DNA from: Palsa-504 sp963769715
Lineage (GTDB): Bacteria > Actinomycetota > Actinomycetes > Streptosporangiales > Streptosporangiaceae
Direction of reading: 5' to 3'
Assembly (NCBI GenBank): GCA_963769715.1
Contig: CAVYNE010000027.1
Span: 310,001 to 374,000, forward strand
Length of the DNA: 64,000 nt
Shown: one piece after another, positions 1 to 8,332 of the stretch
Layout of the letters: each line of letters begins with the position of its first letter
Position numbering within the stretch: position 1 is the stretch's first letter
Notes under the pieces: model-generated
What the model saw: the letters and a program-made list of their open reading frames with translations, nothing else
What the model was told of the DNA's origin: nothing
The model's database searches: none
Position numbers and translations under genes: made by a program

Positions 1-88
1 GAGCTAACGCCGGCCCGCCGCTGCCGCGACGTCGGCGCGGCCGCCGGAGATCCTGGAACTGCTGCGGCTCGCGGAGCTGCAGCCGTCC

Positions 89-973
89 GTGCCGCAGCTC
101 GAGCCGTACCTGGCCGACTCCGACGCGCGGGTCCGCCGGGCGGCGATCGCCGCGCTGACCGAGACCGCGCCGCCCGGCGCCGGGCGGGCGCTGGCCCAGG
201 CGGCCGGCGATGACAACGGCACCGTCCGGCACGCGGCCGTGGCGGGCCTGCGCGAGCTGGTAGCGATCCTGCCTGCCGATGACGAGGCGCTGCTCGACAG
301 CCTGCGCCGTCGGCTGGGTAGTCCCGACCCGGTCGTCCGGTCCGCGGTCCTCGATCTGCTCAGGGAGATGCGCGCCGCAGACGCCGGGCCGTTCGCGGCC
401 GCGCTGTCCGACGCCGACCACCGGGTGCGGCTGCATGCGGTCAGCGGGCTGGTCTCCACCGGAGAGGCCCGCCTCGTAGCGGGGGCGGCCGCAGACCGCT
501 CGCGAGAGGTACGCATCGCCGTCGCTGACGGGCTGGCGGCGCTAGCCGCCGAGCTGACCGAACCCGGGCCCGCGGACGCCCGCGAGGCGCTGGAGCGGCT
601 GGCGGGCGATCCCGACGTCCTGGTCCGGGCGGCCGCCTTCAGGGCGGCCGGAGCGCTCGGCTGCCCGCCCCCGCTGGACACCCTGGCTGCCCGCGTGCTG
701 CGAGGGACGGCAGCCGGATGGGAGGTTCGCGTCGGCGCGGCTCAGGCGCTGGCGGCGGCCAGCCCCGTCGTAGCCGTCGGGCCCCTGGTGGCCGCGGTGT
801 CCGACCCGCATGCCAACGTCAGGAAGGCGGCCGTCACCGCGCTGGCGCCGATGCGCGCATATCCAGGGGCGGTGGAAGCGCTGCACGCGGCGGCTTCCGA
901 TGGCGACGCTGATGTACGCGCCTATGCCCGGCACGCCGTGATTGTGCGGGCCGCGTCGTCCCGGCCGATGTAG
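89..973 (+). CDS. HEAT-repeat protein
   Basis: This 294-residue protein is built almost entirely of HEAT / PBS-lyase-type alpha-helical repeats: units of about 31 residues carry the pattern DxxxxVRxAAxxAL (for example near residues 10-25, 43-55, 80-92, 235-250). Such proteins are scaffolds for protein-protein contacts and show no catalytic motif; the partner cannot be read from sequence. The start used is GTG at 89, but repeat-like coding (LELLRLAEL) continues in frame upstream to a TAA at 5-7, so the gene may be 5'-truncated or start at a rarer codon. It converges on the DUF72 remnant. Confidence is good for the fold and low for function. Confidence 0.75.
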   Translation: MPQLEPYLADSDARVRRAAIAALTETAPPGAGRALAQAAGDDNGTVRHAAVAGLRELVAILPADDEALLDSLRRRLGSPDPVVRSAVLDLLREMRAADAGPFAAALSDADHRVRLHAVSGLVSTGEARLVAGAAADRSREVRIAVADGLAALAAELTEPGPADAREALERLAGDPDVLVRAAAFRAAGALGCPPPLDTLAARVLRGTAAGWEVRVGAAQALAAASPVVAVGPLVAAVSDPHANVRKAAVTALAPMRAYPGAVEALHAAASDGDADVRAYARHAVIVRAASSRPM

Positions 974-1009
974 CGGACGACGGGATAGGAAGTGAGGGCC
1001 CGTGACCGG

Positions 1010-1230
1010 CGGGGCTGAAGGACGGCGGCAGCTGGATCCAGAGGGCGTGGGCACGCGGCCCGAGGGGTTCGATCGCGGCCAGGAAGGCGTGGAGCGGGTC
1101 GTCGACGTCGGCGAGGCGGCGCTCATGGGTGATCGGTTTCGGCAGTCTGAGGACGAACCGGAAGTCAGGGATGGTCTGCCCGGCCCACGATTTCACCGTG
1201 TCGAGGGCGGGTGTCGCGGTCACTGGCTGG
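1010..1230 (-). pseudogene. DUF72 (YecE-like) protein, internal fragment
   Basis: A minus-strand reading frame shows the conserved core of DUF72 proteins: DFRFVLRLPKPITHERRL followed by FLAAIEPLG and WIQLPPSFSP. Full DUF72 proteins are about 250-300 residues; here only about 70 residues are recognisable and both the N-terminal strand region and the C-terminal half are missing, with the frame running into unrelated sequence. It is a gene remnant between the HEAT gene and a long hairpin at 1274-1327. Confidence 0.7.
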
Positions 1231-1273
1231 CTGAGGCGCCAGCCGTTCAGGGCAGGCAGCGGCAGCAGTCGTA

Positions 1274-1327
1274 GCACCACGGCCGTTCGGGGGAAAAAGA
1301 TCTTTCCTACCGAACGGGCCGTGGTGC
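1274..1327. repeat. Long near-perfect hairpin
   Basis: Arms GCACCACGGCCGTTCGG (1274-1290) and CCGAACGGGCCGTGGTGC (1310-1327) pair with a single one-base bulge; the 19-base loop itself contains GGAAA/TTTCC and the palindrome AAAGATCTTT. There is no U-tract, so it is not a textbook intrinsic terminator. It lies at the edge of the DUF72 remnant and could be a transposon end, a bidirectional terminator or a recombination site. Confidence 0.7.
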
Positions 1328-1468
1328 ACGCCCCGGATCTGCTTCAGCCCTCGTCGATGACTGTCGCCGCCCGGCATGCAGTCTTCGCGGTCACCTGCGT
1401 CGTGAGTCGGAGCGCCGCTGGCGGATCCGGACGGAACACGGTGGACGGGGACCCTTGAGGGCTTCCGC

Positions 1469-2374
1469 TTATGCTTTCCCGTCCGGCTGGCTGTTCTGGC
1501 CGAGTGCCACGTGGATGCTGCGCTCGTCGGTGCCACGTAGGACGTTCAGCTCGATGGTGTCGCCGGCCGCCTGGAGCGCGCCGGACAGGTCGTCGACGGT
1601 GCGGACCGGCTGGCCGCCGACCGCCACGATGAGATCACCGGATGCCAGGCCAGCCCGAGCGGCCGGGCTGTCCTCGGCTACATCGCGGATGAGCAGGCCC
1701 TCGACGTCGGGGAGTCCGACGGCGCGCCGCAGCCGCTTGGCCACGTGGCGGGGAGTGATCGTGACGCCGAGCTGCGGCCGCCTGACCGATTCTCCGCGGC
1801 CGAGCGCGTCGACCCGGCGGCGCAGCGCCTCGTCGGCGGGTATGGCCAGGTAGAAGCCCTCGCCGAGGCGGCTGGTGTTGATCCCGAGCAGCTGTCCGGC
1901 CGCATCAAGGACCGGGCCACCCGAGGAACCGGGCAGCAGCGGGGCGGTGTGCTCGAGGCTGCCGGTGATGCGCAGGCCGCGAGGGCCGCGGAAAGTCCGG
2001 TCGATACCGGAGATGGATCCGAACGTCACCCGCAGCCCGCGCCCGCCCGGGTTAGCCAGGGCGAAGACGGGCATCCCGATGCCGGGCGCTCCGGTGGCCC
2101 ACGGCAGCGCCGGAACCTGACCGGTGTCGGCCTCGATGACGGCGAGGTCGCCGTCGATGTCGTGCCCGGCCACGTTCCCCTCGACCGTGCGCCCGTCGGC
2201 GAAGGTGACCGTCACCTGACTGCCTCGCACGTTGTGCGCGTTGGTAAGCACCCGGCCCGCGCCGAGCACGATGCCCGAGCCGATACCCCACCGTTGCCCG
2301 ATGCCCGCCACCGAGGAGCCGGCGTCCTCCGCCAGCCGTGCGATGCTGGCCTGAATCTCGTCGAAGATCGTCAT
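1469..2374 (-). CDS. HtrA/DegP-like trypsin-fold serine protease with PDZ domain
   Basis: A 301-residue protease with trypsin-2 domain (about 15-185) and one PDZ domain (about 205-295). The catalytic triad is visible as His47 (TNAHNV), Asp76 (DGDLAVI) and Ser151 (PGSSGGPV). There is no signal peptide or membrane anchor, so unlike classical HtrA it should act in the cytosol. The ATG at 2374 is chosen over an upstream in-frame start because a perfect GGAGG (2380-2384 on the complement) lies 5 bases before it. It is divergent from an HxlR regulator and the shared gap holds a 32-bp palindrome, so expression is probably controlled by that regulator. Role inferred: protein quality control or regulated proteolysis under the HxlR signal. 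Confidence 0.88.
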   Translation of the reverse strand: MTIFDEIQASIARLAEDAGSSVAGIGQRWGIGSGIVLGAGRVLTNAHNVRGSQVTVTFADGRTVEGNVAGHDIDGDLAVIEADTGQVPALPWATGAPGIGMPVFALANPGGRGLRVTFGSISGIDRTFRGPRGLRITGSLEHTAPLLPGSSGGPVLDAAGQLLGINTSRLGEGFYLAIPADEALRRRVDALGRGESVRRPQLGVTITPRHVAKRLRRAVGLPDVEGLLIRDVAEDSPAARAGLASGDLIVAVGGQPVRTVDDLSGALQAAGDTIELNVLRGTDERSIHVALGQNSQPDGKA

Positions 2375-2385
2375 CGTTACCTCCG

Positions 2386-2417
2386 AGTTAGTAGTAACTT
2401 GCAAACTACTACTAACT
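2386..2417. promoter_or_regulatory. Palindromic operator between htrA-like and hxlR-like genes
   Basis: AGTTAGTAGTA (2386-2396) and TACTACTAACT (2407-2417) form a perfect 11-bp inverted repeat with a 10-bp spacer in the 77-bp divergent intergenic region. It sits just upstream of the Shine-Dalgarno of the protease gene. HxlR/DUF24 dimers bind such GTAGTA-type palindromes and commonly autoregulate; binding here is inference. Confidence 0.72.
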
Positions 2418-2451
2418 ATGGAGATGTCAACGCGGCGGCTACGATCGTTTT

Positions 2452-2883
2452 ATGGCCCAGAGCGAACATGTCTCCTCACCACTGGCTGAGGCGCTGGCCA
2501 GGGTCGGTGACCGGTGGACCCTGCTGGTGGTGGAGGCGTTGCTCGCCGGGCCGCGCCGGTTCAACGATCTGCTCGACCAGCTCCCCGGTATCGCAGCGAA
2601 CATCTTGTCCGAGCGCCTCAAGCGGCTCGAACGGGAAGCGCTGCTAGTGACCCGCCCTTACTCTGAGCGGCCGCCCCGCGTCGCCTACCAGCTGACCGCC
2701 GAGGGCCGGGAACTCGCTGGGGCGCTCCGCCTGCTGGCGTACTGGGGGTCCGGGCATGCCGACCCGGCGCAAGCACCCAGGCACCCCGCGTGCGGCACCC
2801 CGATCGAGGCCCGTTGGTACTGCCCGACCTGCGACCGTCTCGTTGACCACGAGCCGGACCACGCCGAGGTGGATTTCGTCTAG
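2452..2883 (+). CDS. HxlR-family transcriptional regulator
   Basis: A 143-residue winged-helix regulator of the HxlR (DUF24) family. The signature GDRWTLLVVEALLAGPRRFNDL, recognition helix (ILSERLKRLEREALL) and wing (YQLTAEG) span residues 15-90. The C-terminal tail carries Cys residues in HPACGTPIEARWYCPTC, resembling a small zinc ribbon, which many HxlR proteins of this subgroup have; Cys-based sensing of oxidants or electrophiles is therefore possible. Divergent from the HtrA-like protease with the 2386-2417 palindrome between them. A sigma-factor remnant begins immediately after its stop on the other strand. Confidence 0.88.
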   Translation: MAQSEHVSSPLAEALARVGDRWTLLVVEALLAGPRRFNDLLDQLPGIAANILSERLKRLEREALLVTRPYSERPPRVAYQLTAEGRELAGALRLLAYWGSGHADPAQAPRHPACGTPIEARWYCPTCDRLVDHEPDHAEVDFV

Positions 2884-3055
2884 AGTCGCCGGCGACGGTC
2901 GTCAGCCAGGCGCCGGGGGATCCGATGGCGTCCTGCTGCTGCCGGGACAGGGCGTACCAGCGGGCGTAGGTCTCCAGCACGGCATCTTCGGACTCCGCCA
3001 GGGAGCCCAGCAGCCGGTAGGCGAGAACGGCAAGGAGATGACGATGGACGCCCGT
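2884..3055 (-). pseudogene. ECF sigma factor (SigJ-like) N-terminal fragment
   Basis: Minus-strand translation gives LLAVLAYRLLGSLAESEDAV, then ETYARWYALSRQQQDAIGSP and AWLTTVA, which is region 2 of ECF41/SigJ-type sigma factors. Only about 55 of roughly 300 residues remain; the frame then runs into the tail of the HxlR gene. No start codon belonging to it is left. Confidence 0.72.
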
Positions 3056-3084
3056 CTGGATTACCTCGGCAGCCCACCGGCTGC

Positions 3085-3190
3085 GTGCGCTCCTACTTGG
3101 TCACCAGCCGCAACCACGGCATTCAGCCCATCGACGCCATCCACGCCGCGCTCGCCGGGCCGCCCTGGCTACCCACTCCGGTGATCGCCT
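3085..3190 (+). pseudogene. IS66-type transposase C-terminal fragment
   Basis: VRSYLVTSRNHGIQPIDAI followed by HAALAGPPWLPTP matches the C-terminal tail of IS66-family transposases (LRSYL...HG...AL...G.PW.P). Only about 35 residues remain and the frame continues into unrelated sequence without a stop at the expected place. An IS66 N-terminal piece lies at 56.5 kb, but nothing shows the two were one copy. Confidence 0.5.
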
Positions 3191-3326
3191 GCCGCCGCAC
3201 CCCTGGACGGACACTACGGAACCCCTACCGGTGGTGGCGCCTAAGCGTTCCGTCCCCCGAGCTGATCGAGGCCGAACGCCGGCGGATGGATCGAGAAGGC
3301 GGGGTATCGCGATCTGATGTAAGCGT

Positions 3327-3899
3327 TCATGGCGTCCACGGAACTGGCCGACCGGTGAATGCCGCCAGCCGGTCGATGGCGGGTGCGTTGTCTCGTATCG
3401 GCTGCGGATCGGCGAATCGTCCGGCGCGCGGTTGGCCGGGCAACTGGGCGCGAGCGAACGTGAGCGCCTGCTCTGCGAGATCGTCGGGCAGTTCGGCCGC
3501 AACGCCGGTGGCCTGGACAAGGTCCCACCCATGCGCGACCAGATCCGCGATGCGCCACTGCAGCCGCTCGGCGCCGGTGGCAACGCCCACCGGCGTCGCC
3601 TGGCGTCGCTCCAGAACCCCCGGGCGGGCGGCGGCGGCCTGCAACGCCGCGGCGGATCGATGGTAGGCCCCGGCCGGATCGGCGCCGAGGCTGTCAGCCC
3701 TGCGTTCGGGCATCGGGCTCCCCTCGAACAGCGCCACGAACACGAGGTTCATCCCGACGAGATGATTGACCAGATCTCGCACGTTCCACTCCGTACACGG
3801 GGTCGGCGCCGTCCACTGGTCGGCAGCTATACGGTCGATCAGGTCGGCCATGACTGCAGATGCACGTGCGAGACCATCAACGATCGCGGAGTTCGCCAC
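3327..3899 (-). CDS. TIGR03086-family metal-binding protein (DinB/mycothiol-dependent isomerase-like)
   Basis: A 190-residue four-helix-bundle protein. PCTEWNVRDLVNHLVGMN near residues 34-51 is the metal-site helix characteristic of the TIGR03086 / MDMPI-N group, and ADLVAHGWDLVQATG (about 117-131) supplies the second conserved His. Family members are thiol-dependent (mycothiol-type) metalloenzymes or stress-induced proteins of undefined substrate. The start is GTG at 3899; an internal ATG at residue 17 is a possible alternative. It stands alone, convergent with the IS66 scrap and divergent from the hydrolase at 4080. Confidence 0.82.
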   Translation of the reverse strand: MANSAIVDGLARASAVMADLIDRIAADQWTAPTPCTEWNVRDLVNHLVGMNLVFVALFEGSPMPERRADSLGADPAGAYHRSAAALQAAAARPGVLERRQATPVGVATGAERLQWRIADLVAHGWDLVQATGVAAELPDDLAEQALTFARAQLPGQPRAGRFADPQPIRDNAPAIDRLAAFTGRPVPWTP

Positions 3900-4079
3900 T
3901 CGGCGAGGTTACGACACGACCCACCCGACGCCACACTGGTTTTCGGCAGGTGACCAGGCGGTCGTCGTCGCGCGGTCGACGCGTCCGGACCGGCATGCCG
4001 GGCGACGACATGCCGGGAGGGCGCGCCCCGCGGTCGGCGGCCCGCGCTCCCGCCGCCCAGAGCCGAGGATTCCGGTAAA

Positions 4080-5528
4080 GTGCGGCAAGTGGACGGATCC
4101 GCCCGGCTGACCGGGCCGGTCGAGGGGCAGCCGGGGATCATCATGGCGGGCTTCGACCTCGGCCAGGTCGGTTACACGCTGGAAGAGTTCTTCCTCGAGT
4201 CCGCGGCCACCTGCTTCGAGCCCGCGGGACCTGCGGGAGCCGACGGATACTGGCAGGTCACCCCGTCGGGCCAGGCGCCGTTCGCCACCCGGCTGGTGGT
4301 ATGCCGGCCGTCTGACCCGGGGGCGTTCACCGGCACGGTGATCCTGGAATGGCTCAACGTCAGCGCCGGCTTCGACGCGCCCGCGCACTGGATGCTGACC
4401 CACCGCCAGGTAGTCCGGGCCGGGTGGGCGTGGGTCGGGGTTTCGGCGCAACGGGCCGGCATCGAGGGCGGCAGCATCTTCGAAACGGCCGGCGAGGAGC
4501 CCGGCGATGCGTCGCGGCGCGCCATGGTGCTGCCCGCGCTGAAGGAAAGCGATCCGGTCCGGTACGGGGCGCTGCACCACCCGGGCGACGCGTTCTGCTT
4601 CGACATCTTCTCCCAGGCCGCGCGCGCGGTCCGCGACGGCGGCGTGCTCGGGCCGCTGTCAGCCGAGTGCCTGCTCGCGGCGGGCCAGTCCCAGTCAGCG
4701 ATCCACCTGGTCACCTACGTCAATGCGGTGGCACCGACGGTGCCGTCGGCGGTGGCCTGCGACGGCTACCTGATCGGCAGCCGCACCGGGTTCGCGGCCC
4801 CGCTGACCGGGTGGGGCGGCCGGATCCGGAGCGAGGGGCCGGACGGCGCCCGGGTGCGCACGGACGGCCGCGCCCCGGTGCTGACCGTGCAGACGGAGAG
4901 CGACGTGACCGGCGTGCTGGCCGGGGTGACGGCGCGGCAGCCGGACAGCAGCCGGTTCCGGTGGTGGGAGATCGCCGGCGCCGCGCACGCCGACACCTAC
5001 GTGCTCGGCGCCGCCTTCAGCGATTCCGGTGACCTGCCGCCCGCCGAACTGGCCCGGCTGATGGCGCCGACCGCCGAGCCGCTCGGCATTGTATGCCCGG
5101 CGCCGGTGAACTCCGGGCCGCAGCACCACTACGTGGCCCAGGCCGCGATCGCGCACCTGGACCGCTGGGCGCGCGGCGGCCCGCCGCCGCCCCGCTCTTC
5201 CCGGCTGGAGACCGATCCAGACGACCACATGCGGCTGGTCACCGACGACGCGGGCATCGCGCGCGGCGGCATCAGGACGGGCTGGGTCGATGTACCGGTT
5301 GCCGCGCTGTCCGGGCTCACCCCGCCCGGCGCCACCGGGATCGGCATCCTCCTCGGCTCCACGCGCGTGTTCGACGCCGCCGAACTGGCGCGCCGCTACC
5401 CCGCCGGGCCGGGCGAGTACGCCGCCGCGTTCCGTGCGGCCACCAGGCACGCCGCAGCCGCGGGTTTCGTGCTGGAGCAGGACCTCGAGGAGATGGTCGC
5501 CATCGCCACGGCCGACTACCCGGCCTAG
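4080..5528 (+). CDS. Alpha/beta hydrolase domain protein (Abhydrolase_10-like)
   Basis: A 482-residue protein matching the long alpha/beta-hydrolase family found in actinobacteria and proteobacteria. EWLNVSAGFDAPAHW (about 90-104), the nucleophile elbow GQSQSAIHLV with Ser204, and GAAHAD (about 296-301, likely catalytic His) fit the family in order. No signal peptide is visible. Family substrates are mostly unknown; ester or lactone hydrolysis is the likely chemistry. The start is GTG at 4080 with GTG at 4089 as an alternative; neither has a strong ribosome-binding site. Confidence 0.8.
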   Translation: MRQVDGSARLTGPVEGQPGIIMAGFDLGQVGYTLEEFFLESAATCFEPAGPAGADGYWQVTPSGQAPFATRLVVCRPSDPGAFTGTVILEWLNVSAGFDAPAHWMLTHRQVVRAGWAWVGVSAQRAGIEGGSIFETAGEEPGDASRRAMVLPALKESDPVRYGALHHPGDAFCFDIFSQAARAVRDGGVLGPLSAECLLAAGQSQSAIHLVTYVNAVAPTVPSAVACDGYLIGSRTGFAAPLTGWGGRIRSEGPDGARVRTDGRAPVLTVQTESDVTGVLAGVTARQPDSSRFRWWEIAGAAHADTYVLGAAFSDSGDLPPAELARLMAPTAEPLGIVCPAPVNSGPQHHYVAQAAIAHLDRWARGGPPPPRSSRLETDPDDHMRLVTDDAGIARGGIRTGWVDVPVAALSGLTPPGATGIGILLGSTRVFDAAELARRYPAGPGEYAAAFRAATRHAAAAGFVLEQDLEEMVAIATADYPA

Positions 5529-5877
5529 CCTCCCGGCTCCCGGCCGGGGCCAAAGCATTTTCCTTGATAGCCGCTGGCCGGCCATGGCCCGGATAGGCAA
5601 CCCATACACCAAGCCGGGAACAGCGGGCGCAGGCTCGGCAGCGACGTCGGGTCGTGAGCCTGTCCGATTGTCGCCGGCGGCCTCGGCGAGCATGGTTAGG
5701 GCCGCGGCCAACCCACGGGAACGTGGTGAGCTAACTTACTCATCCGCTGCGCGGCCGTCATGGCCCGGCCTGAGCCGTCGACTGCCCTGGGATTATCGTG
5801 AGTAACTGGACGAGAAGCAGCTAGAGCCGGTCCGGGAACGGAAATAGTCGCGGCAGCGAAGCCGGAGGGATGTCAGC
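5529..5877. other. Intergenic stretch, no gene seen
   Basis: About 350 bases between the hydrolase and the aldehyde dehydrogenase. No convincing coding frame, RNA gene or promoter pair was recognised. Confidence 0.5.
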
Positions 5878-7284
5878 GTGAGCGAGTCCGGAGGGACGTC
5901 GGCAGTGAGCGAGTTCAAGGTCGTCAACCCGGCCACGAACCAGACCGAGCGTGAGTTCGCCACCGCGACTGATGCGGAGGTCGGGCAGGTGCTGCAGCGC
6001 TCTGCCCGCGCCTACCAGTCCTGGCGGACCACCGCGAAAGACGAGCGGGCCAAGGTCCTGCTGCAGGTGGCCGGGCTGTACAAGGAGCGGATCGACGACC
6101 TGGCCGCGCTGATCACCCGGGAGATGGGCAAGCCCACCCGGGAGGCCAAGGGCGAGATCCTGCTGGTGGTCAGCATCTACCGGTACTACGCCAACCAGGG
6201 ACCAGCGCTCCTCGCGGACACCCCGCTCAGCCCGCGGGCCGGGGGGGAGGCGCTGGTCCGCAAGGAGCCGATCGGCCCGCTGCTCGGCATCATGCCGTGG
6301 AACTTCCCCTACTACCAGGTGGCCCGTTTCGCCGCCCCGAACCTGATGGCCGGCAACACGATCATCTTGAAGCACGCGCCGCAGTGCCCAGAGTCGGCCC
6401 TGGCTATAGAGCAGGTCTTCCGCGACGCTGGCCTGGCGGAGGACGCCTACATCAACATATTCGCTGCCAACAGCCAGATCGCGGATATGATCGCCGACCC
6501 GCGGGTGGCCGGCGTGTCAGTGACGGGCAGCGAGCGGGCCGGCGCCGCCGTCGCCGAGGTGGCGGGCCGCAATCTCAAGAAGGTCGTCCTCGAGCTCGGC
6601 GGATCGGACCCCTTCATCGTGCTGGACAGCGACGACGTCACCAAGACCGTGAAAGCGGCGGTCGCCGGCCGGATGGGCAATGCCGGCCAGGCCTGCAACG
6701 CGGCCAAGCGGATCATCGTCGTCGGTGATCTCTACGACGAGTTCGCCGGCCAGTTCACCGCCGCGATGGCCGCCCTGCGTCCGGGCGATCCCGCCGACCC
6801 CGCCTCGGACTTGGGGCCGCTCTCGTCAGAGGCGGCCGCCGAACGCCTGATGGGCCAGATCAGCGACGCTGTGGACAAGGGCGCCACGCTGCGTACCGGC
6901 GGCAAGCGGGTCGACCGGCCGGGAGCGTTCGTCGAGCCTACCGTCCTGACCGACGTCACCCCGCAGATGCGGGCGTATCACGAGGAGCTGTTCGGTCCCG
7001 CGGCGGTCATCTACCGGGTCGCGGACGCCTCGGAGGCGGTGGAGCTGGCCAATTCCTCGCCGTTCGGGCTCGGCGGCGTCGTCTACAGCGCGGACCCCGG
7101 CCGGGCCCAGGAGGTCGCCGGCCTGCTCGAGACCGGCATGGTGTGGATCAATAGCCCTCAGGGCTCGATGGCCGACCTGCCGTTCGGCGGGACCAAGCGC
7201 TCCGGCACCGGCCGGGAACTAGGCCCCTACGGCATCGACGAGTTCGTGAACAAGAAGCTGATCTACACCCCGGCCCCACGCTGA
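5878..7284 (+). CDS. NAD(P)-dependent aldehyde dehydrogenase, succinate-semialdehyde dehydrogenase-like
   Basis: A 468-residue ALDH-superfamily enzyme oxidising an aldehyde to the acid. Visible: MPWNFPYYQ (about 139-147), nucleotide-binding SVTGSERAG (214-222), general base Glu239 in VLELGGSDPF, catalytic Cys273 in NAGQACNAAK, and the C-terminal PFGGTKRSGTGRELG. The short length and the NAGQAC motif are typical of the GabD/Sad (SSADH) branch, so succinate semialdehyde is the best substrate guess. GTG at 5878 is used; an in-frame GTG at codon 10 is possible. It is monocistronic here. Confidence 0.9.
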   Translation: MSESGGTSAVSEFKVVNPATNQTEREFATATDAEVGQVLQRSARAYQSWRTTAKDERAKVLLQVAGLYKERIDDLAALITREMGKPTREAKGEILLVVSIYRYYANQGPALLADTPLSPRAGGEALVRKEPIGPLLGIMPWNFPYYQVARFAAPNLMAGNTIILKHAPQCPESALAIEQVFRDAGLAEDAYINIFAANSQIADMIADPRVAGVSVTGSERAGAAVAEVAGRNLKKVVLELGGSDPFIVLDSDDVTKTVKAAVAGRMGNAGQACNAAKRIIVVGDLYDEFAGQFTAAMAALRPGDPADPASDLGPLSSEAAAERLMGQISDAVDKGATLRTGGKRVDRPGAFVEPTVLTDVTPQMRAYHEELFGPAAVIYRVADASEAVELANSSPFGLGGVVYSADPGRAQEVAGLLETGMVWINSPQGSMADLPFGGTKRSGTGRELGPYGIDEFVNKKLIYTPAPR

Positions 7285-7595
7285 CCCAGCACGCGCGGAA
7301 GACGTCGGTCTTCTCCCCGAACCTGCTGGCCTCCATCCTCATGCGGTGCGCAGTGAGTGGCCGTCGCGCGATCCAGATAAGCTGACCGGCCAGCGTCCTG
7401 CGCGGGCGCCCGCCGCGGTACTGGCGGCCAGCGCGGTGACGGCAAGCATGGCCGGGGGGCGACTGGGGGTCGCACCGATGAGTTCTGTTGCGCCGAGGCG
7501 TCTGACAGAGTGTGAGCAGCTCCCGCCCACGAGGCAGCGCTGCTGGTCCGAAGTCCTTTCAACCGCAGGATCGCCGACGACCGTAGGAGTGAAAG
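7285..7595. other. Intergenic stretch, no gene seen
   Basis: About 310 bases upstream of the DUF899 gene. Open frames here show no recognisable family; the last bases (AGGAGTGAAAG) are the ribosome-binding site of the next gene. Confidence 0.45.
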
Positions 7596-8225
7596 ATGAC
7601 CAATATGCCGGAGATCGTTTCAGCCGAGAAGTGGCAGCAGGATCGCGACGAGTTGCTCAAGGCCGAGAAGGAGGCGACTCGCGCGCTTGACGGGCTCGCC
7701 GCGCGTCGCCGCCGGCTCCCGATGGTCAAGTTCGACAACAACAGGTACGTGTTCGACACTTCAGCCGGCCCCAGAACGCTGCTCGACTTGTTCGCCGGAC
7801 AGCGACAGCTCGTCGTCTACCAGTTCATGGACAACGGGCCCGACGACTACTGCCCGGGCTGCACCCACTTCACCAGCAACGTCGTGGACCTAGCCGCGCT
7901 GGCCGACGGCGGAGTCAGCTGGGCGACAGTGTCCAACATGCCGCGCGCCCAGATCGAGGCCTACAAGGCGCGGATGGGCTGGACCATGCCGTTCGTGTCG
8001 TCGTACGGCACGACGTTCGCTGATGACTGCGGCGCGGGTGGCGGCTTCATGCTCAGCGTGTTCCTGCGCGACGGCCAGGACGTCTACCGGACCTACTGCA
8101 CCACCGCTCGCGGCGTGGACCGGCTCTTGTTCGTCAACAACATCCTCGACCTCACCCCGTATGGACGCCAGGAGGACTGGGAAGATTCCCCGCCTGGCTG
8201 GCCGCAGCACCCTACGTACGGGTAG
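7596..8225 (+). CDS. DUF899 family (thioredoxin-like) protein
   Basis: A 209-residue DUF899 protein, a thioredoxin-fold family of uncharacterised oxidoreductases. The N-terminal helix EKWQQDRDELLKAEKEATR, then LFAGQRQLVVYQFM, and the CxxC-type motif Cys86-Pro-Gly-Cys89 (YCPGCTHF) are diagnostic, as is the C-terminal LTPYGRQEDWEDSP. A dithiol or peroxiredoxin-like activity is likely. ATG is preceded by AGGAG at 9 bases. No operon partner. Confidence 0.87.
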   Translation: MTNMPEIVSAEKWQQDRDELLKAEKEATRALDGLAARRRRLPMVKFDNNRYVFDTSAGPRTLLDLFAGQRQLVVYQFMDNGPDDYCPGCTHFTSNVVDLAALADGGVSWATVSNMPRAQIEAYKARMGWTMPFVSSYGTTFADDCGAGGGFMLSVFLRDGQDVYRTYCTTARGVDRLLFVNNILDLTPYGRQEDWEDSPPGWPQHPTYG

Positions 8226-8332
8226 GTGAGGCGGCATGTAGTGAGAACTGACTTAGAGGTCGGGCGAATAGGTGAGCGATCACGGTCGTCGCGCTGGGCG
8301 GGTGTCCCACCGGTAAGTGGTCCACGTTCAGG

